A DNA stretch of 10,673 nucleotides from NCBI GenBank assembly GCA_024277835.1, contig JAJRUK010000050.1:1-10673 (forward strand), in the 5' to 3' direction. The DNA is from Planctomycetota bacterium. Lineage in GTDB: Bacteria > Planctomycetota > Phycisphaerae > UBA1845. The number at the start of each line of letters is the position of its first letter. Position 1 is the first letter of the stretch. A model generated the notes under the pieces. That model was not told the origin of the DNA. It saw nothing but the letters and a program-made list of their open reading frames with translations, and did no database searches. Made by a program: the position numbers and the translations under genes. This document shows, in pieces, positions 1 to 6,386 of this stretch.

Positions 1-113
1 CCCCCGCCGTGACCGCCGTGACCATGTCCGGCGCGTTCACGACTCGAACAACCACCGACAGAAATCGCAGCCACGGACACAGCGCCAATCGCCAATCGAC
101 TCATTCGCCTCAT
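1..113 (-). CDS. Putative lipoprotein, N-terminal part (runs off left edge)
   Basis: Reading from the ATG at 113 gives 37 codons before the window ends. The peptide starts MRRMSRLAIGAV and continues with a short hydrophobic stretch to VGGC-SS, which fits a lipoprotein signal peptide: basic n-region, hydrophobic core and a lipobox-like VGGC with the lipidated Cys at residue 22. After the Cys the visible part becomes rich in Gly and His (residues 28-37 alternate H and G). A perfect AGGAGG lies 8 nt before the ATG and overlaps the stop codon of the upstream permease gene, so the two are probably co-transcribed and translationally coupled. The mature domain is outside the window, so its function is unknown. 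The His-rich start could bind metal, but this is only inference. The frame is short, yet signal peptide and ribosome-binding site together make it convincing. Confidence 0.75.
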   Translation of the reverse strand, partial: MRRMSRLAIGAVSVAAISVGGCSSRERAGHGHGGHGG

Positions 114-121
114 CGCTTCAG

Positions 122-127
122 CCTCCT
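122..127 (-). promoter_or_regulatory. Ribosome-binding site overlapping the upstream stop codon
   Basis: On the minus strand the sequence TAGGAGG contains both the TAG stop of the permease gene (126-128) and a perfect AGGAGG Shine-Dalgarno for the lipoprotein start at 113. It decides the start of the lipoprotein and implies translation coupling of the two genes. Confidence 0.8.
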
Positions 128-1403
128 ACGCTGTGTCTTCGATTCGTGTTGACGCCGCAGAATGCAAGAGCACAAACCGGCGATAGTAAGCGATCCCCAG
201 ACAGGTCAGCGGAATCGCCAAGAGCAACCCAAGAAAACCCAACAACTTGCCCCAGATAAACACGCCGAGCAAAATCGCCACAGGTCGCAACCCTGTGACC
301 TTGCCCATGATGCGCGGAACAAGCAGCGCATCCTGTATGACCTGCACAACCGCAAAAACGCCGAGCGTCATCGCAACAGACCCAACGAAGCTCGCGTCTC
401 CTTCCAAGGCTCGCAACCCCGCAAGGATCATCGCCGGCAAAATCGCCACGAGCTGCAAATACGGAACCATGTTGAGCAGCCCAATGAACAGCCCAAACGG
501 AACCGCCATCGGCAACCCCATGACCGTAAACCCGACCGCAAACAGCGTCCCGACAAAAAACGCAACCAGCGACTGCCCGCGAAAGTATTGCCGAAGGGCC
601 GTGTTAAACTGACCAAGAAAGTCAATGATCTCGTCTTTGTAATTCGGCGGTAGCAGGTCGCGCGCCGTTTGCACATACTCAGGATAGTCTAGCAGCAAGA
701 ACACGAGATAGATCAGAACAATAATCAACCCCGTCAACGCGAGCATAAAACTCACGACGAAGCTGACAACCGTCCACCCGCCGACAGCTACCTGCTTTGC
801 GGCGCTCAGAGCAACCCCCCTGAAGGCGTCCGACTTCACAAACGCGATCGAGTCTTCAAGCATACGCCCCAAAACGGTCCCGGAAACTTCTTGCCGCAGC
901 GCCGCAAATCGCTCGGCCCGCGAATGCTCGTTGGCTGGGTCGTGAAACTCCCCCCAACCGTCCACAAGCTCTGACCATCCTAGCGTCGAGCTATCCGCCG
1001 CCGTTTCCGCGTCGTCGGAAGCGTCGGGCGTCGCCTGTGGCACGATCGGTCTGACCGCGACGGTCTCAGCGAGATCGTTCTGAAGTTTTTCGAGGCTGGT
1101 CCCGAATCGCGACATCTGCGATATCACCAGCGGGACCACAACAAGGATCGACGCAGCCACAACCACGAGCAACCCCGTGAGCGTCAACCCAACCGCCACC
1201 CCCCGCCGGCTGGTTCTGGCTTCCAACGAGGTCACAATCGGGTTAAGAAGATAGGCGAGTACAACAGCCAGCGCAAACGGCAGGAGCACATCAGACAGGT
1301 AGCGCAAAAGAAAAAAGACGCCAACAACGGCGAGGGTCGTCAAGACCATCCGCACGACGCGATCAAATGTATATTTTTCCTGCCCGCCGGTCATATTTCG
1401 CAC
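126..1403 (-). CDS. AI-2E family transporter (PF01594-type permease)
   Basis: This is a polytopic inner-membrane protein of 425 residues if the GTG at 1403 is used, or 422 from the ATG at 1394; the latter has GGTG 6 nt upstream and is about equally likely. Hydrophobic segments lie near residues 19-34, 39-56, 69-95, 208-239, 276-332, 338-358 and 374-404. The family signatures are visible: GLLNMVPYLQ at 308-317 (family pattern GLL..IPYIG), QDALLVPRIMG at 357-367 where the usual Glu is Asp, and the Gly-rich C-terminal block FLGLLLAIPL. A long soluble segment at about 100-205 between the third and fourth hydrophobic segments carries an Ala/Asp-rich low-complexity stretch (124-140). Family members export small molecules or ions; the substrate here cannot be told, and the AI-2 name should not be taken literally. 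It is transcribed away from the FHA-rhomboid gene and followed by a lipoprotein gene. Confidence 0.93.
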   Translation of the reverse strand: MRNMTGGQEKYTFDRVVRMVLTTLAVVGVFFLLRYLSDVLLPFALAVVLAYLLNPIVTSLEARTSRRGVAVGLTLTGLLVVVAASILVVVPLVISQMSRFGTSLEKLQNDLAETVAVRPIVPQATPDASDDAETAADSSTLGWSELVDGWGEFHDPANEHSRAERFAALRQEVSGTVLGRMLEDSIAFVKSDAFRGVALSAAKQVAVGGWTVVSFVVSFMLALTGLIIVLIYLVFLLLDYPEYVQTARDLLPPNYKDEIIDFLGQFNTALRQYFRGQSLVAFFVGTLFAVGFTVMGLPMAVPFGLFIGLLNMVPYLQLVAILPAMILAGLRALEGDASFVGSVAMTLGVFAVVQVIQDALLVPRIMGKVTGLRPVAILLGVFIWGKLLGFLGLLLAIPLTCLGIAYYRRFVLLHSAASTRIEDTA

Positions 1404-1526
1404 CGAACGCCATTGAAACCGAGGGGACGCGAGTTGGCAACCGCGTAAAAGGGTCGAAAGCCGTCCACTGTCACGTCAAGATCACGCTTAACCGAAACGT
1501 ATGAACCCAATTCACAGAAAAATTCC

Positions 1527-1556
1527 TTGACCGCGGCCTCAAACCTCTGCTACAGT
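1527..1556 (+). promoter_or_regulatory. Sigma70-like promoter of the FHA-rhomboid gene
   Basis: TTGACC (1527-1532) and TACAGT (1551-1556) are separated by 18 nt. An A/T-rich stretch (about 1510-1526) sits just upstream like an UP element. The predicted transcription start is near 1563, only about 3 nt before the ATG at 1566, so the mRNA would be leaderless or almost so. No Shine-Dalgarno is visible before that ATG, which agrees with this. Confidence 0.6.
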
Positions 1557-1565
1557 GTGGCTGTC

Positions 1566-3233
1566 ATGTTTCGACTCCACTGTTTATGTGGGGTCCGCCT
1601 GAAGCTGAAGTCGGGGCACGTCGGAAAGCGCGTTCCCTGCCCGTCTTGCAAATCGGTGATCCATGTAGTCACAGCGGGCGACTCAGTTGACGACGCGGAC
1701 GTATCGCATGCGATTGTTGTTGACGAGGGTTCCGCGCGCGTCGGGGATCAGATTTTCCTATCGGGAAGTGACCCGCTGATTGGCGGGAAGCTCCCCAGCA
1801 CGCATCTGGTGCTTCCCGGCACGCAAGTGTCGCGTTCGCATTTTCAGCTCACCCCCGACGGCGGAACGTGGCAAATCCAAGACCTCGGAAGCAGCAACGG
1901 CGTATTCGTTAACGGCGAGCGCGTTCAACAGCACACCCTGTCCCCCGGCGACTCAATGCGGATCGGCGAGTACAAGCTGCGTTACGAAGACGCGCGGGCC
2001 GTCGGTCGTACTCTGGAAGTTCAGGACGATCCGCCAGCCGATGACGGGATGATGTTCAACCTCGTCGAGGAAGCCGCCGCAGCGCCATCTCGCGAAGCGT
2101 TGGAATCGACCGAGCCGAAAGAGCCGGGTCCGATCTGTCCATCGTGCGACGAACAACTCGCCTCCGGAGCAAAAATCTGTATCGATTGCGGGATTAACGT
2201 GACAACCGGTCGAGCAATGATCACGTCGCAAGAATCCGGTTTGGACGAAACGTACTCGGTCGCGGAGAGCATCATCCGAATCGCTAGTTGGATCATTCCC
2301 GTTGGTGTCTATCCGATTGCGTCTGAGGCGTTTGGAATTCGCAAACCGCACATCATTCGCGCTATTGCCGTCGTAACGATCGCCGTATCAATGTGGTTCT
2401 TGGTGTTGGATTGGACAGGTTCGCCCAAAGCTTCGTCCATCAAGAACCTGATGCTCTGGTCTGGCGAAGCACAGGTAGAACCTGAAACACTGGCGATGAT
2501 GTATTTCACCGCCGGGTGGGGCGACGCCGAGGCCTTTGAAGACGCCCTGATCAACCAGCCCGAGGACGCGCCGGTGGAAGACGCGATCGTCGCCGCCCAC
2601 GAATCACTCACGCCCGAGCAGCAGTGTCTCGGAACATACCAGCCATCTCAACTGCTCACGCACGCGCTTCTCCACGGCGGAGTACTTCACCTTCTCGGGA
2701 ACTTGTTGTTCCTGATGGTATTCGGTACGCGGGTCAATGCCCTCATCGGGGGTATCGGAGCGATAGTGGTCTATCCGATCCTCGCTGTCGCGGGCGGACT
2801 TGGTCACATGTGGTCAAGTGTGGACGCGCCGCTCCACCCGATGCTCGGCGCTTCCGGGGCGATCATGGGGCTTGCCGGGATGTATATCGTTCTTTTCCCA
2901 GCCCACAAGGTCCACATGGCCGCGTGGTGGCGATGGGGTCTGTTCCGCCGTTTTTCCCTCTCGCTTAACATCTTCACGATGCGCGGATTCTGGGTTGTAG
3001 CGTTTTATATTGCCTTTGACGTCGTGTTCACGGCCATGGGCATCGATGACGGAACCGCACATTGGGCGCATCTCGGCGGGTTTATCGTCGGAATGGGCAT
3101 CGCGACGCTCCTCCTTCTTTCGCGTCTCATCAATGCGCGCGGCGGCGATCTTTTTTCTGTTCTGCTGGGTCGCCATGCGTGGGCGCTGGTCGGGCGCCCC
3201 AGCACGACTCGAAAAGCTATTCTTGGCGGTTGA
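1566..3233 (+). CDS. Zinc ribbon - FHA - zinc ribbon - rhomboid family intramembrane serine protease
   Basis: Read from the ATG at 1566 the protein has 555 residues. Order of parts: an N-terminal zinc ribbon with C6/C8 and C25/C28; an FHA phosphothreonine-binding domain at about 59-141 with VSRSH (S89, H92) and GSSNG (N111); an acidic linker; a second zinc ribbon C191/C194/C205/C208; hydrophobic segments at about 236-257 and 263-283; then a rhomboid core. The rhomboid core shows the HLLGN asparagine (N379), the catalytic serine in GASG (S430) and the catalytic histidine in HWAHLGG (H502), with several membrane helices, so it is probably an active protease cutting substrates within the membrane. 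The FHA and zinc ribbons should face the cytoplasm and could tie the protease to Ser/Thr kinase signalling; that is inference. The frame is open upstream to a TTG at 1527, but that codon is the -35 element, and the zinc ribbon begins just after the ATG. Confidence 0.92.
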   Translation: MFRLHCLCGVRLKLKSGHVGKRVPCPSCKSVIHVVTAGDSVDDADVSHAIVVDEGSARVGDQIFLSGSDPLIGGKLPSTHLVLPGTQVSRSHFQLTPDGGTWQIQDLGSSNGVFVNGERVQQHTLSPGDSMRIGEYKLRYEDARAVGRTLEVQDDPPADDGMMFNLVEEAAAAPSREALESTEPKEPGPICPSCDEQLASGAKICIDCGINVTTGRAMITSQESGLDETYSVAESIIRIASWIIPVGVYPIASEAFGIRKPHIIRAIAVVTIAVSMWFLVLDWTGSPKASSIKNLMLWSGEAQVEPETLAMMYFTAGWGDAEAFEDALINQPEDAPVEDAIVAAHESLTPEQQCLGTYQPSQLLTHALLHGGVLHLLGNLLFLMVFGTRVNALIGGIGAIVVYPILAVAGGLGHMWSSVDAPLHPMLGASGAIMGLAGMYIVLFPAHKVHMAAWWRWGLFRRFSLSLNIFTMRGFWVVAFYIAFDVVFTAMGIDDGTAHWAHLGGFIVGMGIATLLLLSRLINARGGDLFSVLLGRHAWALVGRPSTTRKAILGG

Positions 3234-3275
3234 GACTGCTCCCGGTCGATTATTCGGACGCCTCATGTTCGGGCA

Positions 3276-3304
3276 TTCCGCTTGGCCGGTGAAACCTGTA
3301 TACT
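3276..3304 (+). promoter_or_regulatory. Putative lepA promoter
   Basis: TTCCGC (3276-3281), 17 nt, then TATACT (3299-3304). The -10 is good, the -35 moderate. The predicted start lies near 3311, exactly where the first leader hairpin begins. Confidence 0.45.
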
Positions 3305-3310
3305 GCGGTG

Positions 3311-3384
3311 CTCGGCATGCCGAGAGATCCTTGACTCCAAATGTCCGCGCGGGCTGAAGCCTGCGGCTCGGGATCCGAGTTTTT
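3311..3384 (+). promoter_or_regulatory. Structured lepA leader: three hairpins, attenuator-like
   Basis: Three hairpins follow one another in the 5' leader. Hairpin 1 (3311-3324) is CTCGG-CATG-CCGAG, a perfect palindrome as DNA. Hairpin 2 (3348-3365) is CGCGGGC-TGAA-GCCTGCG, 7 bp with one G-U pair and a TGAA loop. Hairpin 3 (3367-3379) is CTCGG-GAT-CCGAG, followed at once by five T (3380-3384), which resembles an intrinsic terminator though the stem is short. Hairpins 1 and 3 have the same stem arms, so the arm of one could pair with the arm of the other in an alternative fold. Hairpin 2 also resembles repeated palindromes of the CGGGCT.AAGCCCG type that I recall from several bacterial genomes. 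Regulation by attenuation is inference. Confidence 0.4.
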
Positions 3385-3434
3385 CGTTCGGGGACAACCG
3401 GGAAACGACGCCTTTACACACTCGAAAAGTTGAT

Positions 3435-5234
3435 ATGGCAGACCTTAGTCTGATTCGAAATTTTAGCATCGTCGCTCACATCGATCACGGCAAGAGTACG
3501 CTTGCGGATCGCATCCTTGAGAAGACCGGCGCTGTGACCGCGCGCGAGCTTCGCGCACAGTACCTCGACGACATGGACCTCGAACGCGAGATGGGCATCA
3601 CCATCAAAGCGAACCGGGCCACCGTGCCGTACAAGTTCGAGGGCAAAGAGTACATGCTCAACCTGATCGACACCCCCGGGCATGTTGATTTTCACTACGA
3701 GGTCTCGCGGGCGCTGGCTGCGTGCGAGGGCGTGCTCGTTCTGGTCGACGCAACACAGGGCGTCCAGGCGCAGACCGTCGCGAACGCCTACCTCGCGCTC
3801 GAGTCCGATCTGGAAATGATCCTGGTCATCAACAAGATCGACCTGCCATCCGCTCGCGCAGAAGACATGGCCCTCGAAGCGGAACAAGTCCTTGGGCTGG
3901 ATGCGTCCGAAGCCATCTTCACCAGCGGCAAGACCGGCGAAGGAATCGAGGAGCTTTTCGCGTCTATCATTAAGAACATCCCCCCCCCAAAGGGTGATCC
4001 GGGGGCGAAACTCAAGGGCTTGATCTACGACGCCAAGTCCGATCCGCATCGTGGCATTGTCTGTCATACGCGCGTGTTCGACGGCTCTTTCAAGCGCGGC
4101 GACAAGGTGCGACTGATGGCCTGCGATCGAGAGTTCATCGTCACCGACGTCGGCAAGTTCAAACCCAAACCGACCTCCGTCCCGTCACTGAGTGCGGGCG
4201 AGGTGGGGTACTTCTTTGCAGGCATTAAAACCCTTGCAGACGTCAACATCGGTGACACGCTAACTCTATCAGCGAACCCGACCGACGAGCTTTTGCCAGG
4301 ATACGAAGCCCCGCAGCAGATGGTCTTTTGCGACTTCTACCCGGGCATTGGCAGCACCACCGACCAACTTCGACACGCGATGGAGACGCTTTGGCTTAAC
4401 GACAGCTCGTTTACGTATCAGACGGCGAGTTCCGACGCACTGGGGATCGGATTTCGCTGCGGGTTCCTCGGGTTACTCCACATGCGGATCATTCAGGAAA
4501 GGCTCGAGCGCGAGGGCGACGTCTCCGTGATGCAAACCGCGCCCACCGTCACGTATGAAATTCTCCTCAAAGACGGGACGATCACGAAGATCGAATCACC
4601 AAGCGAACTGCCCGACCTGAGCAATGTCGAGGAAATTCGCGAGCCGTTTGTTGATGGCCAGCTCATCGTGCCCGCGGAGTTCGTCGGGGCCGTCATGCAA
4701 CTCGCCATGGACCGCCGCGGTCGTCACAAGAAGACCGAATACCTCTCCCCGACGCGTGTGATGATGACCTACGAGCTTCCCCTCTGCGAGATCATTTACG
4801 ACTTCTACGACAAACTCAAAAGCTGCACCAAGGGGTACGGGACCGCCGACTACCACATGAAAGACTTCGAGATGGGCGACCTGATCAAAATGGACATCCT
4901 CGTCAACGGCGCTCCGGTCGACGCGCTGTCGGTCATCGTTCACCGCGACAAAGCTCAGTGGCGAGGTCGTAAGCTCATCGAGCGCCTGAAGAAGGAAATC
5001 AACCGTCACCAGTTTGAGATTCCCCTTCAGGCGGCGATCGGTGCGAAAATTATTGCACGCGAGACGATCCGGGCCTTTCGAAAAGACGTCACCGCCAAGT
5101 GCTACGGTGGAGATATCACACGAAAAAGAAAGCTGCTCGAAAAGCAAAAAGAGGGGAAAAAGAGGATGCGAACGGTGGGTAACGTGGAAATCCCGCAGGA
5201 AGCGTTTCTCTCGATCCTCGACCCCGACGACTAG
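3435..5234 (+). CDS. lepA: Elongation factor 4 (LepA), ribosome-associated translational GTPase
   Basis: The ATG at 3435 gives 599 residues, the same length as E. coli LepA, and the protein begins MADLSLIRNFSIVAHIDHGK as the family does. It acts on the ribosome, where EF4 binds GTP and helps remodel stalled or incorrectly translocated complexes. Visible motifs: P-loop AHIDHGKST (14-22), switch I EREMGITIKA, DTPGH (79-83, catalytic H83), NKID (133-136), the LepA C-terminal block with YGGDITRKRKLLEKQKEGKK and the ending NVEIPQEAFLSIL. No residue of the G motifs is missing. The frame is open 51 codons upstream to a TTG at 3282, but that extension carries no family sequence and overlaps the promoter. 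The ribosome-binding site is weak (GAAAAG). A run of nine C at 3980-3988 encodes the Pro-rich stretch near residue 183. Confidence 0.98.
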   Translation: MADLSLIRNFSIVAHIDHGKSTLADRILEKTGAVTARELRAQYLDDMDLEREMGITIKANRATVPYKFEGKEYMLNLIDTPGHVDFHYEVSRALAACEGVLVLVDATQGVQAQTVANAYLALESDLEMILVINKIDLPSARAEDMALEAEQVLGLDASEAIFTSGKTGEGIEELFASIIKNIPPPKGDPGAKLKGLIYDAKSDPHRGIVCHTRVFDGSFKRGDKVRLMACDREFIVTDVGKFKPKPTSVPSLSAGEVGYFFAGIKTLADVNIGDTLTLSANPTDELLPGYEAPQQMVFCDFYPGIGSTTDQLRHAMETLWLNDSSFTYQTASSDALGIGFRCGFLGLLHMRIIQERLEREGDVSVMQTAPTVTYEILLKDGTITKIESPSELPDLSNVEEIREPFVDGQLIVPAEFVGAVMQLAMDRRGRHKKTEYLSPTRVMMTYELPLCEIIYDFYDKLKSCTKGYGTADYHMKDFEMGDLIKMDILVNGAPVDALSVIVHRDKAQWRGRKLIERLKKEINRHQFEIPLQAAIGAKIIARETIRAFRKDVTAKCYGGDITRKRKLLEKQKEGKKRMRTVGNVEIPQEAFLSILDPDD

Positions 5235-5243
5235 ACAGGAGAA

Positions 5244-5277
5244 CGGGTCTGCGGGGTCAAGTCGCCCCGCAAACCCG
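5244..5277. terminator. Strong hairpin between lepA and the tRNA gene, putative bidirectional terminator
   Basis: TGCGGGG (5250-5256) pairs with CCCCGCA (5265-5271) around an 8-nt loop. The stem extends past one C-A mismatch with CGGGT (5244-5248) and ACCCG (5273-5277). It begins 10 nt after the lepA stop and ends 14 nt from the 3' end of the convergent tRNA, the right place for a shared terminator. Neither strand has a T tract after the stem, so it may act as a 3' stabiliser or work with Rho. Confidence 0.5.
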
Positions 5278-5290
5278 CCCGATCCCAAAT

Positions 5291-5364
5291 TACGCCCGGC
5301 AGGACTCGAACCTGCAACCTACTGGTTCGAAGCCAGTTACTCTATCCAATTGAGCTACGGGCGC
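5291..5364 (-). tRNA. tRNA-Arg with anticodon TCG
   Basis: The reverse strand folds into a complete cloverleaf. Acceptor GCGCCCG pairs with CGGGCGT; the D arm is GCTC/GAGT with GG in the loop; the anticodon stem ACTGG/CCAGT holds loop CTTCGAA, so the anticodon is TCG, reading CGA (and probably CGG) for arginine. The variable loop is AGGTT and the T arm GCAGG-TTCGAGT-CCTGC. The discriminator base is A (5291). The first acceptor pair is G1-U72. CCA is not encoded (ATT follows), so it must be added by the CCA-adding enzyme. It is a single gene, transcribed against lepA from its own promoter. Confidence 0.95.
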
Positions 5365-5411
5365 GTCGGCGCGTGGAACAGGTCATGCTTGACCCGCCAC
5401 GCTCAGCCACC

Positions 5412-5439
5412 ATTATACTTCCCGTGAGACCAAGGTCTA
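5412..5439 (-). promoter_or_regulatory. Promoter of the tRNA-Arg gene
   Basis: On the minus strand a perfect TATAAT (5412-5417) follows TAGACC (5434-5439) after 16 nt. The predicted start is about 40 nt upstream of the mature tRNA 5' end. The short palindrome AGACC-AA-GGTCT (5427-5438) overlaps the -35 and spacer. Confidence 0.6.
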
Positions 5440-5490
5440 CCCAAAGGTCGAACGCCCCAACGTGCATCGAGGTCGGAGCGGGTGGGGAAC

Positions 5491-5520
5491 TTGCGTCTTG
5501 CGTACTTGAGGGTATACAAT
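5491..5520 (+). promoter_or_regulatory. Promoter of the histone-like gene
   Basis: TTGCGT (5491-5496), 18 nt, then TACAAT (5515-5520) in the stretch TATACAAT. The predicted start is near 5527. It leaves a leader of about 17 nt that contains GAGG (5533-5536), 7 nt before the ATG at 5544, a well placed ribosome-binding site. Confidence 0.6.
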
Positions 5521-5543
5521 CCCGGGTCTTTTGAGGTTGAAGA

Positions 5544-6299
5544 ATGACGGAAGCAACAATGACGGAAAAGGCCAACGACGAAACCAAGACAAAACCGGCT
5601 GACGGTGCCGATGCGGTCGCCACGAGCGCAGCTGCCACCCCTCCGGCCGCAGGCGCCGCGACTCCAGCTGCAGGCGCCGGTGCGCCGGCTGCGCCCCCAA
5701 GGCGTCAACTCGGCGTCAAAGAGCCGATCATCTTCAAGTGGAAACTGCTTGGCGGCGCGGGCGACGTGATGTTGACCTTGTTCAAGTCTACCGAGCGCGA
5801 AGATGTCGATGCGCAGTTTGAGCGCGTTCAGCGCGAGGGGTACTACACAAACCTTAAGATCGTCGAAGCGGACGCCAAGGTTCCGCAATCCAAGAAAGTC
5901 AAAGACTCGTTCGATAAAGAACGTCAACAGATGGGGTCTGTCGCAGAGAAGAAAGCGCGGGAGGAAAAGAAACCTCGCACGAAGGAAGTCCTCGGCGAAC
6001 CCAAACTGATCAGAATCGGTCGGACCAAGGCCGCCATCGCAAAGGCCGCCGCCGCGGAAGCAAAGAAGCTCGCCAAGAAAGCCGCCAAGAAGAAGCCCAA
6101 GAAAGCATCGAAGAAGGCAGCCAAGAAAAAGGCCAAAACCAAGAAGGTCGCCAAGACGGCAACAAAGAAAGCGGCCAAAAAAGTAGTCGCCAAGAAGAAG
6201 GTCACAAAGGCCGTGAAGAAAAAGGCGAAAGCAAAAGCCGCCCCCGCCAAAAAGAAAAAGAAAGCGACCTCGCCTGCGACCAAACGCCGAAAGCGGTAG
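5544..6299 (+). CDS. Histone-H1-like Lys/Ala-rich protein with unrecognised central region
   Basis: The protein has 251 residues in four parts. Residues 1-52 are Ala/Pro/Thr-rich and disordered in appearance. Residues 53-114 look folded, with FKWKLLGGAGD (64-74) and a helix-like stretch ending in GYYTNLKI (99-106); I do not recognise this region. Residues 115-161 are charged and probably helical. Residues 162-251 are a basic tail of roughly 44% Lys and 30% Ala built on degenerate AAKK/AKKK repeats, ending in KRRKR. Such tails occur in bacterial H1-like proteins that bind DNA without sequence preference, so a nucleoid or nucleic-acid-binding role is likely; RNA binding is an alternative. Acidic residues are nearly absent from the tail. 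No signal peptide or membrane segment is visible. It is a single gene with its own promoter and a GAGG ribosome-binding site, convergent with pyrC. Confidence 0.85.
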   Translation: MTEATMTEKANDETKTKPADGADAVATSAAATPPAAGAATPAAGAGAPAAPPRRQLGVKEPIIFKWKLLGGAGDVMLTLFKSTEREDVDAQFERVQREGYYTNLKIVEADAKVPQSKKVKDSFDKERQQMGSVAEKKAREEKKPRTKEVLGEPKLIRIGRTKAAIAKAAAAEAKKLAKKAAKKKPKKASKKAAKKKAKTKKVAKTATKKAAKKVVAKKKVTKAVKKKAKAKAAPAKKKKKATSPATKRRKR

Positions 6300-6386
6300 C
6301 AAGCAAGACACGACGACAGCCCGCGCGGAGTCCCAGTCGGCAACAAACCCGCGCACGCAAAAGCTAGAACCGCGCGACACCCTACC

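Noticed and set aside
1404..1526. Possible minus-strand promoter for the AI-2E permease (TTGACG near the middle of the gap)
   Set aside because: No convincing -10 hexamer at proper spacing.
1527..1565. Upstream extension of the FHA-rhomboid gene to a TTG start
   Set aside because: The TTG is part of a good -35 element and the zinc ribbon starts directly after the ATG at 1566.
3282..3434. 51-residue N-terminal extension of LepA from a TTG
   Set aside because: It overlaps the -10 and leader hairpins, has no family similarity, and the ATG at 3435 gives the standard 599-residue LepA.
5403..6380. Long minus-strand frame opposite the histone-like gene
   Set aside because: Its Leu/Phe/Gly-rich sequence is the mirror of the Lys/Ala repeats, and it overlaps the tRNA promoter region; no ribosome-binding site or family.
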